Shown here: one piece after another, positions 8,757-17,040 of the stretch
Position numbering within the stretch: position 1 is the first letter of the stretch
How the letters are laid out: every line of letters starts with the position of its first letter
Notes under the pieces: generated by a model
What the model saw: the letters and a program-made list of their open reading frames with translations, nothing else
Database searches by the model: none
What the model was told of the DNA's origin: nothing
NCBI RefSeq assembly: GCF_000964085.1
Contig: NZ_JZRB01000015.1
Location: forward strand, 41,937 to 105,936
From: Luteibacter yeojuensis
GTDB taxonomy: Bacteria > Pseudomonadota > Gammaproteobacteria > Xanthomonadales > Rhodanobacteraceae
DNA length: 64,000 nucleotides
Direction: 5' to 3'
Translations under genes and position numbers: made by a program

Positions 8757-9392
8757 ATGCGTCGCGCCCTCGCGGCCTTGGTGGTCGCCACGCTGCCCCT
8801 GGGCGGCGCGGTGGCCGGCGAGGCTTACAAGTGCACGGCCAACGGCCAGACCATCTATCAGCAGACACCCTGCGCGAAGCAGCAGCACCAGGAGGTGCTG
8901 CAGTTGGATGATTCCGCACCGGCGCCCAGCCGCCCCGTGGTGCCACCCCCGCCCGATGGTGTGTTCACCGACGTGGAGCCACCCGCGCCCACGCCACCGC
9001 GGCCGGTGCCGCAGATGTACCTGTGCACGCGGGCAACCGACGGCAAGACGTACACGAGTAGCAACGGCCACCCCGACGCGTATGCCGCGCCCCTCGGCGT
9101 GCTGGGCGCGGTCGACAACGGCCTCGCCAACGTCTACGGCAGCCGCAACGCCGCCGTATCGTCGTTCCCTGAACTCAACCGCGGCAAAGGCAACGCCGCG
9201 GCGGTGGCCAACGCCAACTACGTCTGGGTACGCGACACGTGCCGCCCCATGTCAGCCGCCGAAACCTGCCAGACGCTTCGCGACGAGCAGGGCGCCAACG
9301 AAAAAGCCATCCGCAACGCGTTCAAGAGCGAACGCGCGCCACTCGACGCTAAGGATGCGGCGTTGCGGGGGCAGTTGCAGGGGTGTGGGTAG
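8757..9392 (+). CDS. DUF4124-domain secreted protein
   Basis: Exported protein of 211 residues with an N-terminal signal peptide (MRRALAALVVATLPLGGAVAGE) followed by a short DUF4124 domain at about residues 21-45. The pattern AYKCTANGQTIYQQTPC has the two cysteines and aromatic residues typical of that envelope domain. A proline-rich linker (residues ~50-85) leads to a second cysteine-containing region, with CTRATDGKTYTSSNG near 87 and CRPMSAAETCQTL near 160. Function is unknown. The ATG is 2 bases beyond the degV stop, indicating translational coupling. Its last 44 bases overlap the convergent gene on the other strand. Confidence 0.75.
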   Translation: MRRALAALVVATLPLGGAVAGEAYKCTANGQTIYQQTPCAKQQHQEVLQLDDSAPAPSRPVVPPPPDGVFTDVEPPAPTPPRPVPQMYLCTRATDGKTYTSSNGHPDAYAAPLGVLGAVDNGLANVYGSRNAAVSSFPELNRGKGNAAAVANANYVWVRDTCRPMSAAETCQTLRDEQGANEKAIRNAFKSERAPLDAKDAALRGQLQGCG

Positions 9393-10125
9393 CCTGGCGT
9401 GACGGCGGGGATGCCGTGAACGAGGCGATGGAATACACGTAGTCATAGCCAAGCAAGAAGTCACGCCCCAGGCTGGCGGCCGGAACCAGCGTACCTGGCT
9501 TTGCCGAGAAAACACCGCCCTTCTGGGTATGGACGCCGCACGTGCCTATGCAATTCCACGCGGAGCCTGGCCCTGACGGCGCCAGCAGCACGTGCACCAT
9601 GGCCGCGCCGGCGTACTCACCGGCTGGCTTGACGTCATACCCCTGCATCATGCGCTGGCTTTTCTGCGCGTGGACATTGCCCGCGTAAGCGATGACCGGC
9701 CCCTCGGCCAGCAGCGGCACAAGGCTCTCGCCCATGTCGTGGTCGCGCGTATCACCGGATTTCGTGTAGTCGTCCAGCCAATGCAGCTTCACGGCCCCTG
9801 CCTTCTCCCGGGCCAGGAGCCAGACGACAAGCGCCGCCATGGCCTTCGAATGCCGGCCGTCGGTGCCGAGCCAATCATCGGACGCGAGGTCACGCGACGT
9901 CGAACTTTGCTCAAGCGCGACCGTGGGGTGCATGCCGCTGGCGATGTCGTGTTCGACAACGCAGCGTACGAAGGCCGGGCTTTCGTTGGTGCCGTGTTCT
10001 TCGCCGATGAAGACACTTCCCATCTTTGTGAGGGTATCAAGCGTCGGCTTATCGGGGCAGGCCGCGTGTGCCGCGTTGGCACTGAAGCCGGCCAGCAGGG
10101 TCAGGGCCCATCGTGTTGCTCGCAT
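9349..10125 (-). CDS. Secreted protein resembling the EreA/ChaN-like superfamily
   Basis: A 258-residue protein with a clear signal peptide (MRATRWALTLLAGFSANAAHA, cleavage before AACPDK). I do not recognise a named family with certainty. Motifs recall the erythromycin-esterase/ChaN/TIKI superfamily: GEEHGTNESP near residue 42, ALEQS near 70, RDHDMGESL near 131 and YAGNVHAQK near 148. In that superfamily such His/Glu residues form a metal or catalytic site. Two cysteines in CIGTCG could form a disulfide in the periplasm. The C-terminal ~20 residues are low complexity and overlap the convergent DUF4124 gene by 44 bases. The gene ends next to an SDR gene on the same strand whose stop is 30 bases upstream, so the two may share a transcript. 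Confidence 0.65.
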   Translation of the reverse strand: MRATRWALTLLAGFSANAAHAACPDKPTLDTLTKMGSVFIGEEHGTNESPAFVRCVVEHDIASGMHPTVALEQSSTSRDLASDDWLGTDGRHSKAMAALVVWLLAREKAGAVKLHWLDDYTKSGDTRDHDMGESLVPLLAEGPVIAYAGNVHAQKSQRMMQGYDVKPAGEYAGAAMVHVLLAPSGPGSAWNCIGTCGVHTQKGGVFSAKPGTLVPAASLGRDFLLGYDYVYSIASFTASPPSRQATHTPATAPATPHP

Positions 10126-10154
10126 GACAATCCTTATCGTTGATTGGAAGGAAA

Positions 10155-10937
10155 CTAGAACCCGTAGCGCAGGAACCCGCCGTCGACACCGATCGTTTCA
10201 CCGGTGACGTAACTGGACGCCGGCAGGCACAGGAACGCCACCGCGCCCGCCACTTCCTCGGGCTCGCCGATGCGTCCCATGGGCGTGTGGTCGAGCACCT
10301 CGTCGAGGTATTCGGCATCGGCCAGCGCCGGGTCGGTACGCTGCGTGCGGATGTACCAAGGCGCCACGGCGTTGACGCGGATGCCGTCCTCGCCCCATTC
10401 GCAGGCGAGGTTGCGGGTGAGCTGGTGGATGGCGGCCTTGGTCATGCCGTAGGGCGAGCCGGTGCGTACGTGCATGATGCCGGAGACGGAACCGACGTTC
10501 ACGATGGCGGCATGCGTGTGTTCCACCAGGTGCGGATACGCGAGGCGGCACATCTCGAAGGCCGAGAACACGTTGAGCTCGAAGATGCCGCGCAGCTCGT
10601 GCGGCTCGTAGGCCAGCGTCGTTTTCACGATGTTGCCGCCCACGTTGTTCACGAGGATGGAAAGATCGATGTCGAGGTCGTTGACCCAGTCGAAGACGGC
10701 CTGGCGATCCTCGTGGTCGGTGAGGTCGGCCGCCATGGCCAGCACCTCCACCTCGGGGCACTCCTCGGCCAGCTCCTGCGCGGCGGCTTCGAGGGCGGCC
10801 TCGTCGCGCGCCACCATGAGCACGTCGGCACCGAGCGCGGCGAGCTCGCGGGCGCAGGCATAGCCGATGCCCTTGCTGGCGCCGGTGACGAGGGCGGTAC
10901 GGCCGTCGAGGCGCCAGGCGGCGAGTCGTGGATGCAT
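10155..10937 (-). CDS. SDR family oxidoreductase (tropinone-reductase-like)
   Basis: NAD(P)-dependent short-chain dehydrogenase/reductase of 260 residues. It shows the glycine-rich cofactor motif TGASKGIG at about 18-25, NNVGG near 94, and the catalytic Ser and Tyr-x-x-x-Lys in [22 protein letters not shown] near 143-160. The C-terminal [15 protein letters not shown] is typical of classical SDRs. ATG 10937 is preferred because GGAGGAT lies 8 bases upstream; an in-frame ATG at 10952 overlaps that site. It resembles plant-type tropinone reductase-like SDRs, but its substrate cannot be deduced. It is divergent from the ABC ATPase gene, 44 bases away. Confidence 0.88.
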   Translation of the reverse strand: MHPRLAAWRLDGRTALVTGASKGIGYACARELAALGADVLMVARDEAALEAAAQELAEECPEVEVLAMAADLTDHEDRQAVFDWVNDLDIDLSILVNNVGGNIVKTTLAYEPHELRGIFELNVFSAFEMCRLAYPHLVEHTHAAIVNVGSVSGIMHVRTGSPYGMTKAAIHQLTRNLACEWGEDGIRVNAVAPWYIRTQRTDPALADAEYLDEVLDHTPMGRIGEPEEVAGAVAFLCLPASSYVTGETIGVDGGFLRYGF

Positions 10938-10981
10938 CGTGTAATCCTCCATGCCGCCGATCGTACCGTATGCTCGGGGGC

Positions 10982-11782
10982 ATGGATGCCACGACCCCGC
11001 TCCTCGCCATCGACCGCGCCACCGTCCTCCGCGACGGCCGCGCGTTACTCGACCAGCTCTCGCTGCAAATTGCCCAGGGCCAGCACACGGCCATCCTGGG
11101 CCCGAACGGCTCGGGCAAGTCCACGCTGGTGAAGCTGGTGGAGCGGCGGCTCTATCCGCTGGTGCACGACGATGGCACACCGGTGGTGCGCATCTTCGGC
11201 CGCGAGCGCTGGAACGTGGCGGAGCTGCGCTCGCTGCTCGGCGTCGTGTCATCCGACCTGCGGCGCGAATTCGAAGCCACGCACGAGCGCGCCATCGACA
11301 CCGTGCTCTCCGGGTTCTTCGCGTCGATGACGCTGGGGCTCGACCACGTGGTGGATGGCGGCATGCGCACCCGTGCCGTGGCGGCGCTGGCGCGTGTCGG
11401 CGCGGCGCACCTCGCGGAGCGCGATGTCTCCACGCTATCGACGGGCGAGGCGCGCCGCGTGCTCATCGCCCGTGCGCTGGTGCACCAGCCGCGCGCCCTG
11501 CTGCTCGACGAGCCCTGCGCCGGCCTGGACCCCGGCACGCGGCGCCGCTTCCTCGACCTGCTGCGCCAGCTCGCCCGCGAAGGCACCACCCTGCTGCTGG
11601 TCACCCACCATGTCGAGGAGATCGTGCCCGAGATCGGCCATGTCGTGATGCTGCGCGACGGCGCGCTGCATGCCGAAGGCCCGAAAGCCGGCCTGCTGGC
11701 CGGCGACCGGCTTTCATCGCTGTTCGACTGGGAGATGGAGGTGGCCCATGTCGACGGCTTCTACGATGCACGATTGCGTTGA
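10982..11782 (+). CDS. ABC transporter ATP-binding protein (ModF/YlmA-like, stand-alone)
   Basis: Cytoplasmic ABC ATPase of 266 residues with Walker [10 protein letters not shown] (about 40-48), an atypical signature STGEARR in place of LSGGQ, Walker [13 protein letters not shown] and the H-loop [10 protein letters not shown]. Overall it resembles the molybdate/iron-type single ATPases ModF and YlmA. No permease or binding protein lies alongside, so it may be a non-transport ABC protein or work with a distant partner. ATG 10982 is chosen because homology begins right after it; an ATG at 10970 is possible. The start region is only 44 bases from the divergent SDR start. Confidence 0.85.
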   Translation: MDATTPLLAIDRATVLRDGRALLDQLSLQIAQGQHTAILGPNGSGKSTLVKLVERRLYPLVHDDGTPVVRIFGRERWNVAELRSLLGVVSSDLRREFEATHERAIDTVLSGFFASMTLGLDHVVDGGMRTRAVAALARVGAAHLAERDVSTLSTGEARRVLIARALVHQPRALLLDEPCAGLDPGTRRRFLDLLRQLAREGTTLLLVTHHVEEIVPEIGHVVMLRDGALHAEGPKAGLLAGDRLSSLFDWEMEVAHVDGFYDARLR

Positions 11783-11831
11783 GCACGCCATGGCGGGAGA
11801 CTCGGGGCCCATGCACCGGGGAACCCACGCC

Positions 11832-12047
11832 ATGATCCGCTACGCCCTGCCCTTGGCCCTCATCGCCACCTGCGCGGCCTGCTCGAAGCCGCCGCAGCCC
11901 GACCAGCAGCCGCCCGCGCCCCAGGCCCGCGCCGCCACGCCGTGGGACGACATGGAAGCGCAGAAGAAGAAGGCACAGGACGTTCAGAAGACCGTGGACA
12001 AGCAGGCCGACGACCAGCGCAAGGCCGTCGACGCGCAGGACCACTAG
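11832..12047 (+). CDS. Small predicted lipoprotein
   Basis: A 71-residue protein with an N-terminal lipoprotein-type signal (MIRYALPLALIATCAAC). Either Cys15 or Cys18 could be lipidated; neither lipobox is ideal. The mature part is a proline/glutamine-rich linker (about 20-38) followed by a charged helix rich in Lys, Gln and Asp (AQKKKAQDVQKTVDKQADDQ), likely an amphipathic or coiled-coil segment. I do not recognise the family. It starts 49 bases after the ABC ATPase and ends 4 bases before the convergent sppA stop. Confidence 0.6.
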   Translation: MIRYALPLALIATCAACSKPPQPDQQPPAPQARAATPWDDMEAQKKKAQDVQKTVDKQADDQRKAVDAQDH

Positions 12048-12051
12048 CCCC

Positions 12052-13977
12052 TTAGCGGGGCGAGCAGAAGCAGTAGGCGTACACGTGCGGCTTGCCGGCT
12101 TCCGCGCTGCGGAACAGCGCGAACTCCGGCGCCAGCTTCGGCAGCTCGGCCACCCACGACGGCAGGTGCATGCCCCACGACAGCGCGACGCGGGCTTCGC
12201 TGCTATCGCCCACGCTGGTGAGGAAGCGCTCGAACGCCCCCATCGGCTTCTCGGCGTAACGGACGTTGAAATCCTTGCCGAGGCTGGCCTGTTGGGCGGC
12301 ATCGGCGATGGCATCCTGCAAGTTGCCGAGGCGATCGACGAGGCCACGCTGCATGGCCTGCTCGCCTGTCCACACGCGGCCCTGGGCGATGCTGTCGATG
12401 GCGGCGAAATCCTTGCCGCGGGCACGCGCCACGCCGCCGACGAAATCGCGGTAGCCCTTGTCGATGATGCTCTGGATCAGCACGCCCACCTTCGGGTCGA
12501 GCGGGCGGGTCATGTCGAACGCGCCGGCAAGCGGGCTGGTGCCCACGCCATCGCTCGTCACGCCGATCTTCGAGAGCGTGTCGGGCACGGTGAAGAACAT
12601 GCCGAAGATGCCGATGGAGCCGGTGATGGTGTTCGGCTCGGCGTAGATGCGGTTGGCGTTCATCGAGATCCAGTAGCCGCCGCTGGCGGCCACGTCACCC
12701 ATCGACACCACGACGGGGATGCCCGCTTCGCGCGTCAGCTCCACTTCGCGACGGATCTGCTCGGCGGCGTACACCTCGCCGCCGGGCGAGTTCACGCGCA
12801 GCACCAGCGCGCGCGTGCGGCGGTCGTGGCGCACGGCGCGGATGAGCGCCGCGGTGGAATCACCGCCGATGGTGCCCTGCGCCTGCTTGCCGCCGGTGAT
12901 CTCGCCTTCGGCCACCACCACGGCGACGCCCGGCCCGGTCTGCAGCATGTCGGTGGTGCCAAGGCCACGATCGGAAAGATAGGTGGCCAGCTCCACGTGG
13001 CGGAAGCCGTTGTTCTTTTCACCCGCCGGCACGCCCTCCTTGCGCAGCATGCGGACGATGTCCTGGTCGGTGGCGATGCCATCCACCAGTTTCTCGTCGA
13101 CGGCCAGCTGGGCCAGGCTGCCCTTGGCGTCGCGCACGCGGTCGGCGAGGTCGTCGACATCGGCGCGCAGCGCGGCCGGGTCGATATGGCGCAGCGTGGC
13201 CACCTCGTTGACCCACGTGCCCCACAGGCCGCCGAGCCAGTAGGCGTCGGCTTCCTTCGACTCGGGCGAGGCGTGGTCGAGGATGAACGGCTCCGCGGCG
13301 CTCTTGAACTGGCCCACGCGGAACAGGTGCACCTGCACGCCGAGCTTGTCGAGCAGATCCTTGTAGAAGAGGCGGTAATTGGCGAGGCCCGTGGCAATGA
13401 CGCCGCCCTGCGGATCGATGTAGACCTTGTCGGCGTGCGCGGCCAGGTAGTACTGGCCCTGCTCGAGGTTCGCACCCCATGCCATCACCGGCTTGCCCGC
13501 GGCGCGGAAGCGATCGAGCGCCGAACCCACTTCGCGCAGCGCGGCAAAGCCACCGGCCTGCAGCTTGTCGGTGCGCAGCAGGATGCGGCTGATGCGGTCG
13601 TCCTTCGCGGCGGTATCGATGGCGCGGACCAGGTCACGCACCTGCACCTGCTTCACGCCATCGCCCGACATGCGCGACACGGCACGCGACAGCGGGTCGG
13701 CGCTGTATTGCTCGACCAGCGCGCCATCGGGCGCGATCACCAGCACGGTCTTGTCGTCGATCTTGCTGCCGCGGCTGCCAACGAACACCGCCAGGAAAAA
13801 GAGGGCCAGCACGCCGAAGAACAGCACGTTGATAATCACCAGGCGGGTGATGTTCAGGCCACGGCCCAGCCCGCGCATGAACCGGCCGAAGCCGTTGCGG
13901 CGGGGGGGCGGCACCGCCGGCACGGGCGAGGGGCGTCCGGGCAGGGGCGGCGGCGTGCTGTTGAACGAATCCGTCAT
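12052..13977 (-). CDS. sppA: Signal peptide peptidase SppA, 67K type
   Basis: Inner-membrane serine protease that degrades cleaved signal peptides, 641 residues (E. coli SppA 618). A proline-rich cytoplasmic N-terminus precedes one membrane helix at about 46-68. The tandem-domain architecture has the catalytic lysine in the N-terminal half (K225 in VGQFKSAAEPF) and the nucleophile in the C-terminal half (S432 in GDVAASGGYWIS). NSPGGEV near residue 396 marks the oxyanion region. ATG 13977 is the first codon of the conserved protein; an open frame upstream continues into the MATE region and is not homologous. The MATE exporter gene lies 52 bases upstream on the same strand, so an operon is possible. 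Confidence 0.93.
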   Translation of the reverse strand: MTDSFNSTPPPLPGRPSPVPAVPPPRRNGFGRFMRGLGRGLNITRLVIINVLFFGVLALFFLAVFVGSRGSKIDDKTVLVIAPDGALVEQYSADPLSRAVSRMSGDGVKQVQVRDLVRAIDTAAKDDRISRILLRTDKLQAGGFAALREVGSALDRFRAAGKPVMAWGANLEQGQYYLAAHADKVYIDPQGGVIATGLANYRLFYKDLLDKLGVQVHLFRVGQFKSAAEPFILDHASPESKEADAYWLGGLWGTWVNEVATLRHIDPAALRADVDDLADRVRDAKGSLAQLAVDEKLVDGIATDQDIVRMLRKEGVPAGEKNNGFRHVELATYLSDRGLGTTDMLQTGPGVAVVVAEGEITGGKQAQGTIGGDSTAALIRAVRHDRRTRALVLRVNSPGGEVYAAEQIRREVELTREAGIPVVVSMGDVAASGGYWISMNANRIYAEPNTITGSIGIFGMFFTVPDTLSKIGVTSDGVGTSPLAGAFDMTRPLDPKVGVLIQSIIDKGYRDFVGGVARARGKDFAAIDSIAQGRVWTGEQAMQRGLVDRLGNLQDAIADAAQQASLGKDFNVRYAEKPMGAFERFLTSVGDSSEARVALSWGMHLPSWVAELPKLAPEFALFRSAEAGKPHVYAYCFCSPR

Positions 13978-14029
13978 CGTTGGGTTTCCATCCGGTTTGG
14001 GCGCAGGGTAACGCGTCGGCCCGTTGGCA

Positions 14030-15415
14030 TCACGTGTGGAATGGCACGGGGGCGCTGCCGACGTCCGCGGGCCAGTCGGCGCGGCCGCTGGTGCGCCAGA
14101 AACGGGCGAACAGCAGCACCGCCGCGACGCTGAGGCCAGCCACCAGGCCCATCCACATGCCGCGGGCGCCCAGCCCATGCGGGAAGGCCAGGTACCAGCC
14201 CACCGGCATGCCGACCACCCAGTAGGCAAAAAGGGTGAGCGCCATGGGCACGCGGGTATCCTTCAGGCCGCGCAAGGCGCCATTGGACGCCACCTGGATG
14301 CCATCGGCGAACTGGAACACGCCCGCCAGCAACATCAGCTGCGCCGCCGTGGCCACCACGGCGGCATCGTTCGTATAAAGCTGCGCGATGGGCGTGGGCA
14401 GCAGGATCATGATGCCGGACGAGAACAGCTGGGTGACAAGCACCAGCAGCAGGCCCGAGAGCCCCGCGTAACGCACGCCGAGGGCATCGCGGCGGCCCGC
14501 GGCGTTGCCCACGCGCACCGTGATGGCCATGGAGACCCCGAGAGGCACCATGAAGGCCACCTGCGCCACGTTGAGCGCCACATGGTGGGCGGCGGATACC
14601 GTCTCGCCCAGGCGGCCGATGAGCAGCGCCACGGCCACGAACAGGCCCGCTTCCATCAGCAGGGTCACCGCCATGGGCAGGCCCACGTGCAGCAGCTGGC
14701 GGATCTGCCCCCAGTTGGGCGGCGCCATGCGCGTGCGCAGGTTGAGGTCGCGGTAGTTACGGTGCGTGAGCACGTAGGTGGCGAAGCCCAGCATCTCGAC
14801 CCAGAGCACGATGGCGGTGGCGATGCCGCTGCCGCGCGCGCCCATGGCCGGGAAGCCCAGCTTGCCGTACATGAGCACGTAGCCCAGCGGCGCCAGCAGC
14901 GCCGTGCCCAGCAGGCTGAAATACAGCGCGGGCTTGGGCAGCGAGAGGCCATCGGAGAGGCCGCGCAGCGTGAAATACACGGTGAGCGCGGGTGCGGCGA
15001 AGGCAATGGCGTGCAGGAACGCCTCGACATCCGCGCGCATGGTGGGCACCACCTTGAACACCGCCATGAGCGGCGACGCGTGCCAGACAGCCACGCCGAG
15101 GACGAGGCCGAGTACCAGCGCGATGTACATGGCCTGGTGGAACACCGGCCCCACCTCGCCACGCCGGTTGGCGCCATCGAGCTGGGCGACCGTGGGCGGC
15201 ACCGACATCATGGTGCCGATGCCGGTGACGATGGCCAGCACCCAGATGTTCACACCGGTGACCACCGACGCCTGCGTGTGGGCGCCCTGGTGGCCAGCCA
15301 GCACGGCGTCGACCACATTGGGGCCAACGGAAGAAAGCTGCGCGGCGATGATCGGCAGGGCCAGCCGGGTGGTGGCCCCGATCTCGCGGCGCGCACGGGC
15401 GCGGTCGAGGGGCAT
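14030..15415 (-). CDS. MATE family multidrug/Na+ efflux transporter (NorM-like)
   Basis: Inner-membrane MATE exporter of 461 residues, predicted to expel cationic drugs in exchange for Na+ or H+. It has about 12 hydrophobic segments in two six-helix halves. MATE-like features are the N-terminal ALPIIAAQLSSVGPNVVDAVLAG, GSGIATAIVLW before the mid-point, and AHHVALNVAQVAFMVPLGVS in the second half. Length matches NorM (about 457). It may be co-transcribed with the downstream sppA. Substrates cannot be predicted. Confidence 0.92.
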   Translation of the reverse strand: MPLDRARARREIGATTRLALPIIAAQLSSVGPNVVDAVLAGHQGAHTQASVVTGVNIWVLAIVTGIGTMMSVPPTVAQLDGANRRGEVGPVFHQAMYIALVLGLVLGVAVWHASPLMAVFKVVPTMRADVEAFLHAIAFAAPALTVYFTLRGLSDGLSLPKPALYFSLLGTALLAPLGYVLMYGKLGFPAMGARGSGIATAIVLWVEMLGFATYVLTHRNYRDLNLRTRMAPPNWGQIRQLLHVGLPMAVTLLMEAGLFVAVALLIGRLGETVSAAHHVALNVAQVAFMVPLGVSMAITVRVGNAAGRRDALGVRYAGLSGLLLVLVTQLFSSGIMILLPTPIAQLYTNDAAVVATAAQLMLLAGVFQFADGIQVASNGALRGLKDTRVPMALTLFAYWVVGMPVGWYLAFPHGLGARGMWMGLVAGLSVAAVLLFARFWRTSGRADWPADVGSAPVPFHT

Positions 15416-15506
15416 CGGGTAATCAAGACGTATGGGCCGCCCATTGTACCCGGGCCCGTGCCATCATCCGCACCGGGAAGGGGACCAAGACCGGGGAAAC
15501 GAACGG

Positions 15507-16670
15507 ATGAACGAACTCAAGCCGTCGCCCGCGCTGCAGTGCGCGAATTGCGAGGCCGTGCTGCAGGGCGAGTTCTGCCACGCATGCGGCCAGTCGATCC
15601 ACAGCGTGCTGCGGCCTGTCTCGCACATGCTGGAGGATGCCGGCGACATCTTCTTCCACATGGACGAACGCATCGTCCATACCGTGCCGCCCCTCTATAC
15701 GAAGCCCGGCTTCCTCACCCTCGAGTACTTCTCGGGCCGGCGCGTGCGCTACATCGCGCCGTTCCGCCTCATGTTCGTGTTCTGCCTGCTGTGCTTCTTC
15801 TTCATGCACGTGGCCATCAACGGCGTGAGCTTCGGCGCCCACGAGAAGAGCGAGGCCGATACCCTGAGCCAGCTCGCGCAGGCCGACGACGCGGACGAGG
15901 TGCACGAGATCTACACGCGTGAGACCCGTGCGCTATTGTCGACGCAAAGCGACCCGGCCACGCCGGCGGTGGTGAAGAGCGGTCTCGACCATGTGCAGGG
16001 GATGATGCGCGACGCCGCCAACAAGCGGCTCGCCGAGCTCAAGGCGCCGCCCATCCAGCCGCAGGGCAGCGGCGGCGATGACGACGTCAAGCTGAAGCCG
16101 GTGCGGATCTTCAACGACGGCACCGGCGACCTCACCTTCCACGTCACCTGGTTGCCCGACGCGGTGAATGCGCGCCTCAACGCCGGCCTGGACCGTCTGA
16201 AGGCCAACCTCACCCTGGCGACCAACCCCGGCCCCCAGCAGAAGGAGGCCATCCATCGCATCGTCGAGGGCATCTTCGGCGTGCTGCCGCAGACCATGTT
16301 CGTCATGATCCCGGTGTTCGCGCTGCTGCTGAAGCTGTTCTATGTGTTCAGGCGGCGGCTGTACGTCGAGCACCTTATCGTGGCCCTGCACAGCCACGCC
16401 TTCCTGTTCTTCGCCCTGATGCTGCTCACCCTGCTGGGCTTCGCGGCATCCGCCATCAAGGGCCACGTGCCGGTCGCCGGTACGCTGATCACCCTGGTGA
16501 GCGTCGCCATGTGGATCTGGATGCCCGTGTACCTCCTGCTGATGCAGAAGCGCGTCTACCGCCAGGGATGGGGCATGACTATCCTTAAGTATTGGTTGAT
16601 AGGCAGCGTCTATTTCTGGCTACTGTTCTTCGCGGTGCTCATCGCCGTCATCATCGGTATTTCCCACTAG
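15507..16670 (+). CDS. DUF3667 membrane protein
   Basis: Integral membrane protein of 387 residues. It begins with a zinc-ribbon-like CANCEAVLQGEFCHACGQ (about 12-29), followed by the DUF3667 core HMLEDAGDIFFHMDERIVHTV. One membrane helix lies near residue 90, a long periplasmic or cytoplasmic stretch spans about 110-255, and four hydrophobic helices occupy the C-terminal third. Function is unknown; family members are common in Xanthomonadales and Bacteroidetes. ATG 15507 is used because the cysteine motif follows at once. It is divergent from the MATE gene, with 91 bases between starts. Confidence 0.85.
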   Translation: MNELKPSPALQCANCEAVLQGEFCHACGQSIHSVLRPVSHMLEDAGDIFFHMDERIVHTVPPLYTKPGFLTLEYFSGRRVRYIAPFRLMFVFCLLCFFFMHVAINGVSFGAHEKSEADTLSQLAQADDADEVHEIYTRETRALLSTQSDPATPAVVKSGLDHVQGMMRDAANKRLAELKAPPIQPQGSGGDDDVKLKPVRIFNDGTGDLTFHVTWLPDAVNARLNAGLDRLKANLTLATNPGPQQKEAIHRIVEGIFGVLPQTMFVMIPVFALLLKLFYVFRRRLYVEHLIVALHSHAFLFFALMLLTLLGFAASAIKGHVPVAGTLITLVSVAMWIWMPVYLLLMQKRVYRQGWGMTILKYWLIGSVYFWLLFFAVLIAVIIGISH

Positions 16671-16765
16671 GATTTTTTCCTACCCGGCAAGTGGTTGTGC
16701 ACAGGCAGCGAGGTCCCTTCGCCTTTGTCAAGGTTTTGCGGACGCCGAGTGAACCCCGCTGGCAA

Positions 16766-16906
16766 GTCATTTTCAAATATCTGATTTATAAGTACATTTC
16801 AGCTTGGTTAAAATGTGTTCAACGTGACCCCGGTGGCTTAACCATGCGCCTGAAGGGCCTCCATCCGAAGCTCATCCACAGACTTATCCACAGCAGTTGT
16901 GGATAA
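16766..16906. promoter_or_regulatory. AT-rich tract with DnaA-box cluster upstream of priA
   Basis: In a strongly GC-rich genome, bases 16766-16822 are conspicuously AT-rich (for example CAAATATCTGATTTATAAG). Fifty bases further on are two perfect DnaA boxes in opposite orientation, TTATCCACA at 16884-16892 and TGTGGATAA at 16898-16906. A one-mismatch box TCATCCACA lies at 16872-16880. The sites precede priA by about 135-170 bases. They could regulate priA through DnaA, titrate DnaA, or take part in initiation. The sites are seen; their role is inference. Confidence 0.6.
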
Positions 16907-16988
16907 GATGGAAAGGTCCCGGCCTACGGGCACTTAGGGTGGATTCCTCCTTAGAAACACCTCAAGGCGGTCCAAGTGGTCGCCACCG

Positions 16989-17005
16989 TGGTCAATCATT
17001 GACCA
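16989..17005. promoter_or_regulatory. Palindrome immediately upstream of priA
   Basis: TGGTCAA and TTGACCA are perfect 7-bp arms around TCA. The site ends 35 bases before the priA ATG, a position suited to an operator or 5' leader hairpin. The rest of the 370-base gap 16671-17040 holds the DnaA-box region; I see no small gene there. Confidence 0.4.
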
Positions 17006-17040
17006 GCGAAATCGCCAGACCCCGTTAAACTAGGCCTCGC

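Noticed and set aside
12085..14133. 682-codon plus-strand frame opposite sppA
   Set aside because: It is a His/Ala/Arg-rich shadow without domains; sppA on the other strand has its catalytic lysine and serine in place.
16766..16906. DnaA boxes read as the chromosomal origin oriC
   Set aside because: No dnaA, dnaN, gyrB, rpmH or gidA nearby and only two perfect boxes; kept as a DnaA-binding candidate rather than called an origin.
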